Source: Episyrphus balteatus
Taxonomy: Eukaryota > Arthropoda > Insecta > Diptera > Syrphidae
Assembly: GCF_945859705.1 (NCBI RefSeq)
Contig: NC_079135.1
Location: 121,277,551-121,341,550, forward strand
Direction: 5' to 3'
DNA length: 64,000 nt
The stretch's first letter is position 1; each line of letters opens with the position of its first letter. The translations under genes were made by a program, and so were the position numbers. The notes below the pieces were generated by a model. The model did no database searches. It worked only from the letters and a program-made list of their open reading frames with translations, and was not told the DNA's origin. Shown here one piece after another: positions 1 through 14,500 of this stretch.

Positions 1-1620
1 TAAAAAAAAAATTTTTCCAAGGTCAACATTCCATTAATTGCCATGTGTTGTGGTTTTACTATACAAATGAATGGAAATAGACTCGACACACTTGAGTGAT
101 AGTCCGACACACTCCATGCTTACACCTGTGAATGAATTTCAAAATGTAACTTTAGTCCAAAAATTCTCAATGATGATGTTTTGTTATACTGCCTTGAAAC
201 AGTGTCATAAGACAAATTGATTGGATAGCCAAAAAAATAAAGGTCCATCATCGACTACTCCCTGAAGGCAAAGTAATAAACTAATTCACACATAACAGAC
301 AAATCACACACTCATCATTCCTACTCCATCAAACAAAAATATGTTTCGAATAGCTATTTTCGTTTCTTCTACTGTGTGACAGCTTGATCGTGAAATACTG
401 TTTCCGGTATAAATATATTCCACGCACTCGTGATTTCTTTTATGAGTGAACAAATATATAATCACCCACTAGTAGATGATAATTTGAACAAAAAAAAATG
501 TACCCTTTCCACTGTGTAAACAAACAAAACTAATCACAAATCATTATTTAGAGCTGTTCGATAATACACACCATCCAAGGTGGAGTATCGAGTTAGTATT
601 TTTGAATTTTACGTCAAAATTAATTAATTACTTGTCAGATAATTCAAACCTCTTAAATGCAAGAAGATATACGATTTTTGAAAGCAGGTACTCAATCATC
701 AAGCCAAAAAGAGCATTCATTTGACGCATGAAATATTAGAAAACTTATTTGCAAAAATTAAGCCATCGCATAAAGTTGATTCATAATAATCAAGCTTAAA
801 AAACTTACTTTTCAAATTATTAAGCAATGTCTGCGAATTTTTCCAAATAGGTTCTTCTTTTTTCTTATTTTTAACTTTTTGATTGACGTTCACACACCAG
901 TTGTGGCCTATTCGAATATGGCTTGCCAATCATCATCATTATCAACGAGTTGAAAAATTAAAATAAGAAAAAAAAAAGAAATCCAAACGACAGAGCCCCC
1001 TTGCGGGCATCAACGGACATTGCACAAAATACTTAACTTACTTTTTTTTTGTAAATCAACTCCAAATTGCTATAACTTCATGAAAGAGAGAGGAGTTTGT
1101 TGCGCAATCAATTGACGGCGAGGCGGCGCATTGCGGTGGCTAAACGTACTAGTACGTACCTTTAATTTGACTTGAAAATAAAAGCCGGTTCTTTTTTGCA
1201 CACGTGAGAACCGTCGGTCGCCACACACAAAAAAAAGGGGTCGCGTTCATAAACCACCTTCGCCACCTTCGGAAATGGTTTCCGCGTTGCGTCAAAAAAT
1301 CCCACCGAAAATGTAAATTATTCAACTTTTTATATTCTCGTGTGTTGTTGATAAAAAATAAAATCAAAACAAAATGGCGCAAGGTATAACTCTATACAGA
1401 CACCACCTAAATTAATTCGCTGAAACCAAAATGTAGACATAAACGCATGTGAAATGTGCTGTCAGAGTGCGCATGTGCACACGTTCGCGCGTTCGTTCGA
1501 TTTTTAGATGGGGAGGGGTTGTTGAGTACGGCGGCGGGACCTTCTAATGAATTTACGTGATGCATTCACCACATAGTTCATCGGCCCACCGCGCCATCTA
1601 CCATAGTAAATAAGCAAACA

Positions 1621-1652
1621 GAACTACAACAACAACAACAACAACAACAAAA
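1621..1652 (+). repeat. CAA microsatellite
   Basis: An uninterrupted run of about eight CAA units in a CG-containing patch. Such runs are frequent in fly 5' leaders and regulatory DNA. Confidence 0.8.
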
Positions 1653-2644
1653 CCACCAGTGTTTATCATCTACATCTGCTCAGCGCACAGGCAGCTGCCT
1701 GAGATTTAGTATCTTGCTGCGTTTTAGTGTGCTGGAAACTGAGATAAGATGTTTGCTAGGACAAGACTTTTTTTTTTTTATTTGTTGTTTTTGTTTGGTT
1801 TTTTTTTTCGCAATGCTCGCAAGACACATTTGGTGGACGGTTTTGTTTTTGGTTTGGATTTGAGCAAATTTTATAGCTCAGTCGAGGTTAAGTGATTTAA
1901 AATAAGAAAAACAGTGTTTGTGATCAGGAGCGGACTAAGTCTAGCAGGGCTAGTAAGCCATTTTAAATATTCTTCGATAAATCGATATTTAAACGTTTTT
2001 TTGTATGAGTTTAATACCGTAAATTTTGGGGTAATTTGGAGGAATATTTTTGCTAAATTTATCATTAGGTCAGAATTATTTCCATTTTTTTTTGTTTTGG
2101 TCTCGTTGGTCATCGAAAAACAGATTGAATTATTGTAGGACCCCATCAACATTGGCTTTTGTATTCTCTCCAGCAGAATTACGCCCAAGTATAGAACTTA
2201 AGTAATTCTTATCTATCAGCGATATTTTGGAGAAAAGGGACGTTCTATCAATTCAATCGAAAGCTTTGTAAAAATTTTGTTGGGATCAGTACCCCGAAAA
2301 CCCAGTTAGTAGTCATAAATGTCGATGCTTGACAGAGGAGAAAACCTTGCAGTACGAACCGAGGACTACTATGTGGCGGGCCTTTTGTCTATCAAGACCT
2401 TTACAAAGTGTACGAGTGCGGAGCAAGACAGATATTCTACTACTTTTTGAAATGGAAGAACTCGCAGCACACTGTTAAATCTATAAAAAGGAACTGGCGG
2501 TCAAAAGTACTCTTCGATTTAAGGTCTGTAAAAAGCCATTACGTTCACAAAACGATAAAGAACTTCACCGACATTCGCATTCAAATAGACTTTATTCTGG
2601 GACCCTTTGTTCCTCTCAATGGTTGCCAACCCAAACACCACGTT

Positions 2645-2811
2645 GTATAGCTTCGGTGTTCATAGCTCTGGTTTTTCATAACTTCGGTCTTTCGTAACTT
2701 TGATTTTTCATAACTTCTGTCTTTCATAAATTCGGTTTTTCATAACTTCGGTTTTGCATAACTTTGACTCTCATAACTTTATCTTTCATAACTCTGGTAT
2801 TCATAACTTCG
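2645..2811 (+). repeat. Degenerate tandem repeat, 16-18 bp unit
   Basis: About ten imperfect units of the form TTTTTCATAACTTCGG in tandem. The short ORF just before it (2408-2650) resembles nothing I know. Confidence 0.75.
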
Positions 2812-5800
2812 TCAGTTTCCCGTTTGTTTGATATTCGAAATTCCGCTAAAATATGATTGAAGTTAGCTGACGAAAATAGGAAAATTATTATTTTTTTGAT
2901 GCCCAAGATTGTAGCTAATTAAATACATATTTGTTGCGCAAAAATAAATTTTGTAGCTTCACCCAGTTAATTTTATTTCAACTTAAAGTTTCAGAAGTGC
3001 ATTTTTAAAAAATCGCTTTTTCAAGTTTTTTCTTTTGCCATCAATTGTAGATTTTGAAAACAAGATTTTTGATGTAAACCCCAATTTTGTAAGCTTTCAA
3101 AATCCAAAAAAATGCGAAATTCAAATTTTTTTTTGCAGAATTTTGAAGTAACATAGACCTAGACGAAACCCAAAAACCTCAATTTTGTAGCTCAATTAGT
3201 TTTCTTGTTTGCCAATATTGCACTAAAATACTTTAAATTTCAACAGAAAAAAAAAATTTTTGAATTCCGCACATTTCGTAGTTTGATTTATTACTTGATA
3301 ACTTTTGTTAATTATTACAACGACCTTCAGATCGTGCGCCAAATCTGGAACCCGGTAGTTCTGATTTTTTTAACCAGTTGTTTGTAAGTATGGCTCAATT
3401 AACGTCCTAAGTTTTCGGATCAAATTGTCAAAAATGTCAAAATGTTTTTCAATTTTTTTTATCTAGTCCTAAGGACTTAATAAGAGAAATAAGAGTGTAT
3501 TGTGGCCTTTAAAACTCATAAAATTTCCAATAAATTGGAGTCCGAAAATCCTCTCTGTGGAACCAATTGTTTCTAAGATATTGGTATTCAAATTTTGTTA
3601 GTTTCGCCGAAATCGATAAATTTTTTCAATACTGTTCTTAAAACAATGACTGAATTTTTCCTATTAAAAGTTTTGTGAGCCAAAAATAAGAAACACCAGA
3701 TTTGACGCCCGGTCTTTCTCTACAGAATCAGGAAGGCTACTGCGATTTTTTCCTAGATTAATTTCTTCGGGTGTTCTTTTGAAAAAAATTGAACGTAGCA
3801 AAATATTGTGAAAGTTCACTAATCCGTCCCTGTCTATGGCGCATGTGTGGTTAGACCAAAGGCAAAAGGCGTCGTCGATCGCCATTTCGCGATCTCTGCC
3901 GTCATCTGCACTGTCCACACTAAGACCAAGAGTGACACTTAGGAATTGTTGTGTATGTAAAAGTATATATTCTCTTGAATCATTTGGACTTAAGGTGGCG
4001 GCCTCTGCAGTTACTGTTTATATTGGATAGGTTTCTGATAAAAATTGCAAAGTTATTGCCGCTGACAAGATTCTGAAGTTGGAAGTTTACGAACTTAGAA
4101 TGCCAGTTGAATTGCATCCAGTATAAATTTAAATATTTGTTTTTTTTTCTTTTCATTCAACTTGAAATCTGTGGGTAGTCGTTGTATAGAAATGTCTTTG
4201 TCTTTGAACGAATCATCATCACCATCGTCATAAGGATGGGGAATTTTGTTTGTTAAAAATATGATTTTATTTGAAACTTGTTTTGAAAATGGGGAGTGTT
4301 ATTGGAGTTTGTAAGATTATGACACATTTAATGGAACGTAAATTTATTGACAAATTAAAGCCTTGATTTCAAATGAAATCTTGAAAAGATTCTAAGAATC
4401 TGGGAGTATTTAATTTAAATCAATTAATTCACTCGTTGAGCTGTAAAGTTGGGTGAAGTTAATTAAAGTTAAGCTTAAACGTTCAAGAAAAAATAAATTT
4501 CGAGACTCGAATAAGACCATAAATCAAGTCCCAAGACTTCAAGCAATGCAACAATTACCAAAAAAAATTTGTATTTAAAAATTCTGTTAAATAATAAATG
4601 ATGAAAAACCCGTTGAAAGCAATAAGATCTTTAACCCTAAAATTAATTGTTTTGGAAGGTTTGTATACCTACCAAATTTAAACACCATTTAAATTAACAA
4701 CTTAAATAACATAGCTTTAAGCAATCTTCTATTCCATCACAAAAAGACTATGCATTTAAAAGTAAATTCATCATCTAATTTGGCTTATTTCAACTTACTA
4801 GCCACTTACATAGCGCATAATTTAATGAGTCTTTTAAGTCTTCAACTTTACTCTACACCCATAAGTTACCATGGGAATTTGGTATTGTTGTTGTAAGAAA
4901 CTATATAAAGTGTCCAAGCTATCAACGGAAAATTAAAAAAAAAAAAAAAAAAACTTCACGAAACTCAATTAAAAGTCTTAACACTCGTTTGGCCTCTCAT
5001 CTCATCTTTGATGTGTGATGAGTTAAAGATCAGACCTAGGTTCGAGCTCGAGGCGATATGTTGTGCAATTTTCGAAACAGATTGCCATCGCGTCTCGTAG
5101 TAAAGTGTGAATGTTGTTGAGTTGAGACCGGAGGAATCATTAACTAAGGCGGCATTAGATTAAATAATAATACAAAACCGAAAAAAAAAAACACATGTGT
5201 TCAAGACGAACTCTATAATGACCGCTCATCGTAAAGCAATAATCTCTTGCTATCGACTCTTTGTATAGTCAGCATTCTCGTAGCCAGCAACGACTACGAC
5301 GACACGATGTCAGTCGTCTGTTTAAAGTCACCTCAAGTTACATACGCAAACTTGAGAAGATTGACTATATCAAATGGTATATGACGGTGGCTATTGAAGT
5401 TGCTTATAAATAATAAAATTTAAGTTAACAATGACCTTTTTATCGGTGAATTTGTTATTTTAATTTCTTAATTAAATCAAATTCCAAAATTCCAAAATTA
5501 TGTTTCATCCAAATACATTTATAATTTTTGGATTTACTCGTAGGTAAGCATGAGAAGCATATTTCTATTTTACTTTTAGATTTTGACCGAACATTTAGCA
5601 ATAAAATATTTTATATTGTGGAAATAAAATATTAATAACAGGCAAATTAATGCCACCTTGAGTTTATTTAGTTATGTTTAAATCATTTCAAAATATCACA
5701 TCACTTCAAATTTTTAGCGAGATTCTTTTTGGTAATAGTTTGTTTTTAGTTTATATGAGAATCTGAGTTATGAAATGAGAACTCGTGCTTATAGTAGAAG

Positions 5801-8800
5801 ATCCCGCCTAGGACGGCCTACTTTCAACGTTATACCTGTTGGGAGTTATACATTTTCTTGAAGGTAGTGTCTAAAGAAACAGTTTGCACATGGGTTGCAT
5901 GGCGACATAGTGTCAAGACATAGGGTTGCCAAGCTTTAAAGTTCATTTTTTGAGTTTTTTCGACAACGTCACCCTGCTTATTTGGCAAATCTAAGAGGTG
6001 TACAAAAACTACTATGACAGAGAAAATTGAATATAGAAATTTGAACATTCAGGATTTTTAGAAATTGACATTTTAGTAGGGTAAACTGAACTAAATTTTA
6101 ATATAAAAGTCACACATACATATACATACAAACAAAAAATGTTAAAAATCTGGAACTCCAGATATGGACATTTAAACGTAAAAACCGTGAAATTCGATGT
6201 TTGAGAAATAATTCAAAATAATTCAAAAAACGATTTTTAAGACCTTCAGATATTGCAAATACTATTGCTTCGTCAATTTTCAACCGATTTTCATAAAAAA
6301 AAAATAAATCATTTGATTAAAACTTAATATTGATTCAAAAAACTATCAAAATTGACATTTTTTAGTTCAAAAGTATGCTAAAAATCGATGTTCAAGTGGG
6401 GAAAATGTCAAAAAAAACACTATTTTTAAAATTCTTGAACTAATGAAGTTTAGATTTTTAACTTAAACCATAAATATTTTATAAATTGTTGGAAAGGTTA
6501 AAATATCTTCTTTTAAGAACAGGTTCGAAAATTGAAATCAGTTTAAAAATGACGAAGTTAGAGTATTTAGAGACAGTTAAGAATTTGGAATGTATATTAA
6601 ATAAAATTAACAGCGAAAAATCACATCCTGATGAGAACAAGCATCAGATTTGACCAAAACAGGATTTTTTGTCATTTTTTCGATTTTCTTTTCTAAGCTC
6701 AGGATACTTAAATTTTATGAAAAAAATATGCAAAATTAAAAGAAAGCGTCATAAAATAGATTTTTTTTGTTCCTATGATTTCTATGTTATTTTTTGTAAC
6801 TTCCTAAAAAAATAAATTCCAAAAATCCTTCCAAAAAAAGCTCAAAAAAAGTGTGTACCAAGTTTGAAATGAATTTGACATATTTGCTTTTATTTTAATA
6901 GCTTTAAAGTTTTTTTTATTATTAAACAGATTAAAAATTCCAATGTTAAGCAAAATGTGCAAAAACTTTAAAACACATTCTTAGACTTATTAATTATAAT
7001 TATCATGTCTATTTGACTTTCTTTCTTTAAACCGGGAGGTTGGACAACTTTTTTTTATCAATTTTCGTTGAAAAACTGACTATTTTGTCAATTATTTAGA
7101 AATTTAGATACGAGTACCCTTAAAAAAGCTAAAGAAGTCGAAATCATGGAGCTTAAAAGTTTTAATTTCGATTTATATATTTAATAATTAACTTTGTTTT
7201 ATTGGGATGAGTAAACTCGAAAAGTAACAGTCCTTCGAGTGCGTTGTTCTCCTCAAAAAAATTCAAGCACAGCACAGTGCGGTATTTTGACCTAAAATGT
7301 GGTCATAAATCAAATTTCTGAAATTTGAATCCCGGGATTAAGCTTATGTCCCATAACAGGTAGATAGCCAGGCTACTTTTAAGTGGAGTCTATTTAACCA
7401 TCAGTCGCACATTTGCACTATTAGGATAAACACGATTTTTTTTTGCGATTTTTATAAAAAAAAAGTGAACTTTCTAAGTGTTTTTGTTTTTAACTTAAAA
7501 GTGATTTTGTTGAAAAATTTTGATATATGCATCGATTTAAAATTTTGAATTTCCGAATAAATCATTCGTAATATTCTTGAAATAAAATGAAAAAATGCAA
7601 ATAAAAAAACAGGGTTTCACGGGAAAAAAGTATATTTCAATTGAATAACAATCAATGAAATAACTTTTTAGTCATTTAGTACCTATTTGATACGAAAAAT
7701 ATGCACATACCAAATGGAAAAAGAATAAAGAATAAAAAATAGGAAATATCCTATAGGACCAACAAATTATTCTCTTTTCTAGAAGCTCACCTGTTCCTTC
7801 AGCTAATGGACTTTTAACATCTGATACTTGAAGAGAAGGAGTCTGATGTTATTTTGTCCTCGCCAAATAACTTTTTACTATACAAAAAATAATTTTAACT
7901 TATCAGTACCAATCTCTACTATGCTTGGGCATAAAGTTGAGATATTAAGTTAAATGTCTACAAAGTAATTGAAATCTTATCAAAATGATCACAAAACCAA
8001 TACCTATCTATAACAGAGGGACACACAAACACAACAATGGTAATTCACATGCTTCTCTTATTCTTGCATTGTAAAGCAAAATCAAAGCCCTCCACCACCA
8101 AGCTTGTAATTAAATCCATTTGAGAACAACAAAATAAACGAAAAAAAAAAAAAAACACAACAAATGCAATGCACAAACGTCAGCGGAATTTACCGACTCG
8201 CAGAAAGAGAGGGCTAAGCTTACAACTCTGTTGATCGTTGTTGGACGCCTTTTGTTGCACTCTATGCACAATTATTTTGTGCATAACTCATCTATAAAAC
8301 TTGCAGCAGTACAACAATAGTTTACAATAAGCCAGATGGATTCCCAGATGCGGGAGGTAGACGAATTTTTTTTTAAGTGAACGCTATGAAAAGTTTCTAT
8401 ACTTTATAAAGCTGAAACTGAGAGTTCACTCTGAAGCTTAGGTTAGCAAGATTACATCGTAGTCGTAGCCAATTCCACTGGTAAACAAGTGCTGCAGTGT
8501 GCTTGTGTATGCGCAAGTGCAGCAGTAGCCGCCAAAATGATTTCTGTCGGTTGTTTTTTTTTGGTTTTCTTTCTTTGAAGCGTTGTTCTCATGATCTCCT
8601 GGCGGTTTATTAATACTTCGATGGTAACCTTTCTTTGATTTTGATTACGAAACTATGGCATGTAAATGCACGATGTTAAGTATTTATTTTTTTTTTCTGT
8701 TCGATCTTTTAAGTTTCAATTGGAAGGCCGTTCCGGGTATGTAGATACATTTATTTATTGAAAAGATACATCAATTTTTGGTAGAGAAACAGATGTAAAT

Positions 8801-9664
8801 GTTTACATAAGAAGGCATATAACTATAAGCCTAAGCACTTTTTAATTGATGGTTATTGATTGGGAATTAGTTTTTATGCGGGAGTGTTTTCCTAACTCAT
8901 AAAAAAAATTACATATACATATCTTTTGGACTCTGAATTCATGAAATCAATTGATTTTTTTATATCAGCTTTACCCGACTAAACTATGGGCTGCTGATAG
9001 AAAATCTGTAGAGTGCTAAGTTCTAAGGCCATAAGGGCCTCCAAATTTTGTTTCTAAATATTATGCAAGTTTCAAATTCATTCAACTTTAATAAATTTAA
9101 TTATAAGTTCCTCGAAACATAGTAGAAGCTTTTGTGAAGTCTGAAGTTTTATTTTCAAACCAGAAAAAATTGCCTTACCACAGCCACTTCTGTAGACTTT
9201 TTCGAACTCTATTTCCTTGGGCTCTTTGGGCTTTCAGAAAACAAGAAAGCTTAATTTTTAGAGTAGTAGAAGACTGGAAAACTTTTATAGTGATTTGTTA
9301 AGCAAGTCAAATTAGTTCATAAATATATTCAGAAATTTTAGGATCTATTTGACAATGACACACGATTTACCTAAAAATCCTTAAATTTTAATACATTTAT
9401 ACCTACTAAACACGTGAGCTGTTGTTTTTCTTTTACCGTAACTATTTGATTTTTGAAACTCTTTTTTTTTTAATTAATAATTCTAAACCAACTTTCAATT
9501 GTCAAAACTGTCAAAAATTGCAAAAAAATATAAATCAACCGAATCCAATTAAATGTTTTTATTAGCGCCATTGACCCCTATCTGATATACCCATCAAGCT
9601 AATAGAAATCCTCTTTTTTCGTCTCACTTTCTGATCATTAATTGTGATAAGCCGCTAGCAGCGC

Positions 9665-9770
9665 TATAAAGCACACACATTTTCCCAATTAAAATTTAAC
9701 GAATCATATATAAATTCAAAAATAGACATTCATCTGAATGTCATCGTGCCGAAACAGGTGCTTCATTTTG
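9665..9770 (+). promoter_or_regulatory. Candidate upstream promoter and short noncoding first exon
   Basis: TATAAA at 9665-9670 and TATATAAA at 9707-9714 precede a CAGGTG E-box (9755-9760) and a near-perfect donor, GTAAGTAAGG, at 9771. A start about 30 nt after the second TATA box would give an exon of only about 35 nt, able to splice to the acceptor at 21598. I see no other equally good TATA-plus-donor combination upstream, but this is inference from motifs only. Confidence 0.25.
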
Positions 9771-10359
9771 GTAAGTAAGGAAAACATTTCACTTTACCCG
9801 CACGAAGAATGCCAACAGTTTCCTAGAGATACAAATCAGTCGCCCCTCTGAACGGACCGGAAATTTCCCATATCATCATTTTTGCCATTGCAATTTTATA
9901 CAAAACCATCTGGATCCAATGGAATTTTATTTTCTAATTTTTGTTGCGTTCCGCATCTTATCATCTCGTGAGTAAAAGGGGAAAATCCATTTCGAGTGTC
10001 TTTGGCTGATTTTGGCCATATGGCACCAAAATGGCAAAAATCCAAACAAAAGTTTCACCCCAACTGCAATCGCGCTGCATAAATTTTTTACCAACGGTCT
10101 GCATCAGCCTCCACAAACCAGCAAAAAAACCTAAAGGTGCGCCATTCATGTTTTTTCAGCTCGATGAAACGAAGAAGACTTACACTACCGTTAGATTAGG
10201 TGACAACAACGCTGTTGTCTCGAAATTTATTGGATTAGCTCAGAAGAGTCAATTGATAAAACGTTAGATAGATCCAGACAGCCAATGGAAGTCGTGATGA
10301 TGCTTTACCAAAGCTCGTTGCTGGCTGCTTCTGCTGGTTTGTTGTGTCTTCTTCGTTTA

Positions 10360-11200
10360 ACTGTCAGGTTGTCTGCTGTTCCCATGGGGCGTCGAATATT
10401 TGATCAAGGAAAGTGAAAGATTAATACGGTCGGCAGAGGTAGCGGAGGTGGCGGCGGTAGAGCGGCGGCGAAAGCCACCGATGGCATTGCTCTCTGGTGT
10501 TGGCGCAGACAAAACCACATCCATTGCATACCACGAAGACACACAACTTCTTCCGTTCCGACGACAACAACGCGACGCGACGATGCAGAAGCGCAAGATA
10601 GTCTTAAAGCAGCAGGAGGAGGATGTCCATTTGTGGAGTCACGAGGATGCACCAGTGCCATTTCTGACGACCGACGATGGCGACGAACTCCAAAACCACC
10701 ATTGCATCGCCACCAACAACCGTCGCTGCTATTACCCCGACCGTGAACGGGTCAAATGAAGAAGATGAGAGAAAATTTCTTTCTTTGCATTTCTTTGTAC
10801 GTGCTGTTCCCATCATCAGCCAACGAGCCAGACGGAAGGAAAAATCGCGATAACCTTATGGGACCACCTTAAATTGATACATGCGCACATCGGAATCACA
10901 TCCTCGTTGCGGGTTAACAGTTGTTGGTAAAAACGTTTTTTTTTGGTTAAAACGAAGAACATCGTTTAAAGAAAGTTGCGAAGGCGAAGCACTATGATGC
11001 GCACATGTTTGGCGAGCGCGCACATCATTTATCAGGACTCTCTTCTTCTGTGTGAATACCATAGTGACTTTTACTTTTGACCTGTGACTATGACGCCGAC
11101 GAAGACGATAATACGACCGACATGGGGACAACAATCTTAATGGAATGCACATTTTGGCTGTGAAAACATCAATTGTGTTCAGCAGAGACATCTGCTGGAA
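10360..11200. other. GC-richer island, function unknown
   Basis: This stretch is clearly richer in CG and in GCGGCGG/ACGACG triplets than its surroundings and does not look like a transposon. A 119-codon plus-strand ORF (10400-10759) and overlapping minus-strand ORFs occur, but all look like by-products of triplet-rich composition. It may be an upstream regulatory region or an untranslated exon of the gene to the right. Confidence 0.35.
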
Positions 11201-11599
11201 TTTCTATCAGCTTAATGCGGGATTTAAATAGTTTGGTTTGAGTTATTTATTTGTATGACTTGTTGCTTTGGTGAAATCTGTAAAGATACTTTTTGCAGAC
11301 ATAATTTAAACAACCACGCGATTTAATGATTTGTATTTTTGTTTTGTTGTTGTTGTTATTTTGTTAAAAGCGCTCCCCGCGCCACCTGGTGTTTATTTGT
11401 TTAAATTCCAAGATCAATGGCTTTTGTTTGTTGTAGATGAATGAGATGGAGCAATGACTGTAATGGAACTTGAAGTTACCTATTAGATGATGAAACCTTG
11501 AGGGTGGCAAACATAATAAATGCTGGACAAACACTCCGGTCGGCTGCGGCGGCACATTTTTTGAGGCGTATCAATAAGACGCGAGACTAATGGCTCTAA

Positions 11600-14500
11600 C
11601 GAGCAAAGTGCTTCAAATTGAATTGTTTATGAATTTGAAGCATTTTTTTTTGTTTGCATATTTACTGTTCACTTAAAGAAATACAGTGGTTTATATGTGA
11701 AGTGCGTTATGCTTAGTTAAAGCTGAACAGTAATTACTTAATAACTGAAGGTCAACAATTAAAAAAAAAAAATGCTCATAAAGATGATTTTGATCGATAG
11801 ATATTTGCAAAAGAAAATGCGTTGTTAGTTGGTGTAAGTAAGCGATGGAGTAATAAATTAAGAGGATTTAAGATTTTGCACATATGTATTTATTGTAAGA
11901 AGGTTATGCTTCCTTATGTTAGGATGCACTTTATAGGACCCACTCTAAACAGTAAGAAGTAATATTTCAACATACAGTCTTTTAGAATAGGCAGACCTCA
12001 AACAAGCAAATGGAAAAACACCTGTACTAAGTCATTCTCAGGCTTGTAAAATTAAAAAAATGGTAGGCTTTCCGAAATTCGTTCAGAATCAGCAGAAAAT
12101 TGTAGGTCCCTCCAGTCTTCCAAATTTAATACACGCACACATGAGTGGCTGAGAGTTGTAAGATCCTATGCTTTTGTTCTTTGTGAGCTCATTGTGCAAC
12201 AAATTTATTTAACCCCTCAGATGTTGCTGTTTTTTGACCATTATGGACTATTGTTTGGTGCAACTTTTGAAAAGTCTAGGGGATGGGTTTCAAATATTGA
12301 ACATTTGTGTAAATTTGCTCGATTTGACAACTCCAATGTTATCTGCATGTTTGAGTTTTTTTTGGCATCATATAAATCATGGTACAGCTTATAGAGTTCA
12401 TTATTGTATCAGTGATAAGATTATAGGTTTAAAGTTCCTCTGCGGGACCGAAATCCTAAAATGCGTACTTTAGTTTCTTTCTCGTGTTTAGCTTCTGAGA
12501 AATCTGTTATTTCTATCTTAGCTGAAAAAGTTTTTTGATTTTAATTCTCGTTTTTGCCTTAATGCAAATTGACAACCTTTACTGACTCGACAACGGCTCC
12601 AGCAATTTTTATTAAATTTGACATGAAGAATATAAAATGAAAAATAAAAAAGTCGGATAATGCAAATTGGTATGTATCGGCTCTTCCCGTACAAGATTTG
12701 GTTAATGTTTAGCATTTTAAATGGTTTATTAGTAAGTAAATTACATGCGACCCAGTCGTGAATTATATTTATGTTTCGGAAGCTTTTACATGCGATACCT
12801 TAACTCCTTCTGAATAATAGGTCACCAACCGGGTTACTACATTGTCCAGCACTCTGCCGCTCTAAGAAAAAATTCTTAGGAAACTACTTCTTTAATGAAT
12901 TAGAAGGACTATCAGAACTCTCAGGCAACAGCCTACTGAACTTTGTCAAGTCCTCCAAATGGCTCGACCAACCATAGCATTCATAGGTTAACACTTTTTC
13001 ATGAAGTTACAATACTTCAGGGTATCACAAGGGATCTACATAGATCTAAGTGTGACGGTAACAAAATCAACTGTCAGCCCATATAACCTAACCGGGTTAT
13101 TATCTTCTTTGCCAGTCCCTTTGCCGCTTAATACCTGTGAATTAATTCAAATTTCATGTTGAGCTAAGAAGAAGGTTTTCAGATGGTCATTTTGGTAATA
13201 ATAGACACGTTCAAGATGCATTAGGAACTTGATATTTATTCAATGCCATTTTCTGAACAGTTCTGAACCTGTCCATATGATATGGATATAGCTTCATTGT
13301 AAAACTAACATTTTGAAAGTTTAACTTATTCTTCCACAAAACAAAGATCTAAAATCTGCAAAACAAAGCTCCATTTTGTATCGATTACTCAGCAGCTTAA
13401 ACTAAGGTGAGAAAGTTTAGTTTACGTTCGAATACCATACACTGGTTCTATAACTGAAAAATTTGAAAAATTAATTTCTATGACAAGTTCAAAGCTAAAG
13501 AATTAACCATGCAACTAAGACATTCTTCAATTCTTTCATTAAAATTAAATCACAATGCTGCATAAAATTATAAAATCTTATCTCGAGTAGCCTCCAATCA
13601 ATGCCCGATAACCCCTTTCTGACAAGAATAAGATAATTTGTCCCCCTTTTTGCGGAGAGACAGACGTTTGTGGATGTGAAAAGGAACGTGCTCAGAGATA
13701 TCTTTTCAGGCGTGTACCACCACTTACTACGTACATTATATGCGTATGCCTTGTCTCAAAGTTAAACAGCTCCCATTCAGTAGTCCGTTTGAATTCGATG
13801 ACTATAATTGATTAGACATCCACATAAATTAATTTTTAATGTACTTTGGCTTAGGGTATCCGATTTGAATTCCAAAAAGGCTTAAACTTAAGATACAGCT
13901 GGTGCTATAGCAATAGAAACGGTGTGTCTTATAGCAGCCGCACATATTCCATGTCTACATTTTTCTTCGATAATTGGTCAATTTGAGTAATTGCACCAGG
14001 CAATATCTCAGTACACTGCAAAAGGCACGTCTACCGTAGACCAAAAGAGAGCCTTGTGATTTTATGATGTCGATTGGATAGAAAAGTCTTAAAAGGAAGG
14101 GCGGCGGCGCGGTGTCTGAGATCTGAAAAGTAGCCCGACACCACAACTTTAACAACAACACACGGTCTCTATATACTCTGTCCAGCATTCATTTATGATG
14201 TCGACTAGAAGTCTATTTGCTGAAAGGGGCTTTGGCCATTAATCTTCTGCGAGAGGAGTAGATTTACGCGTTTTACTCTCTCATGAATACTGAATTATAG
14301 CAGAAGCGATTTTTTTGTTGCTAATTTTATTTTCCTTGTAACACTCATCTGGCAACGGCTTGAGACCGCATCTTCAAGTTGGATCTTGTGTACCTTGACT
14401 TAAAATCTCGCAAAAAAAAAAAAGATTCTTGCAGACTCATTCATTAAGGCACGTCTTCGAGGTTCTTAAGACCTTATAGTTGGCCATAGCAGCATCATCA

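Larger units (their letters stand above)
1..9600. other. Upstream DNA, no gene recognised
   Basis: AT-rich and without a supportable coding exon. A more CG-containing patch (about 1000-1740) holds a CACGTG E-box at 1201-1206, the start-like context CAAAATGG at 1372-1379, and a CAA run; it could be promoter or leader sequence. 5980-7640 is AT-rich with many near-repeats resembling decayed transposon DNA, not classifiable by eye. 5000-5350 and 8170-8560 are more mixed in composition and could be regulatory, but nothing specific was seen. Confidence 0.5.

Noticed and set aside
1372..1420. CAAAATGG start followed by a 13-codon ORF as a coding exon
   Set aside because: The start context is good, but the ORF closes after 13 codons and the GTATAA after codon 3 is a weak donor; the leader exon at 21599 has an in-frame stop, so no coding link is possible.
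2408..2650. 80-codon ORF upstream of the tandem repeat
   Set aside because: No similarity recognised, no good context and no splice structure; too little to call a gene.
10400..10759. 119-codon ORF in the CG-rich island as a gene
   Set aside because: No domain or known motif; open frames on the opposite strand overlap it; the peptide reflects triplet-rich DNA. Kept only as an island of unknown function.
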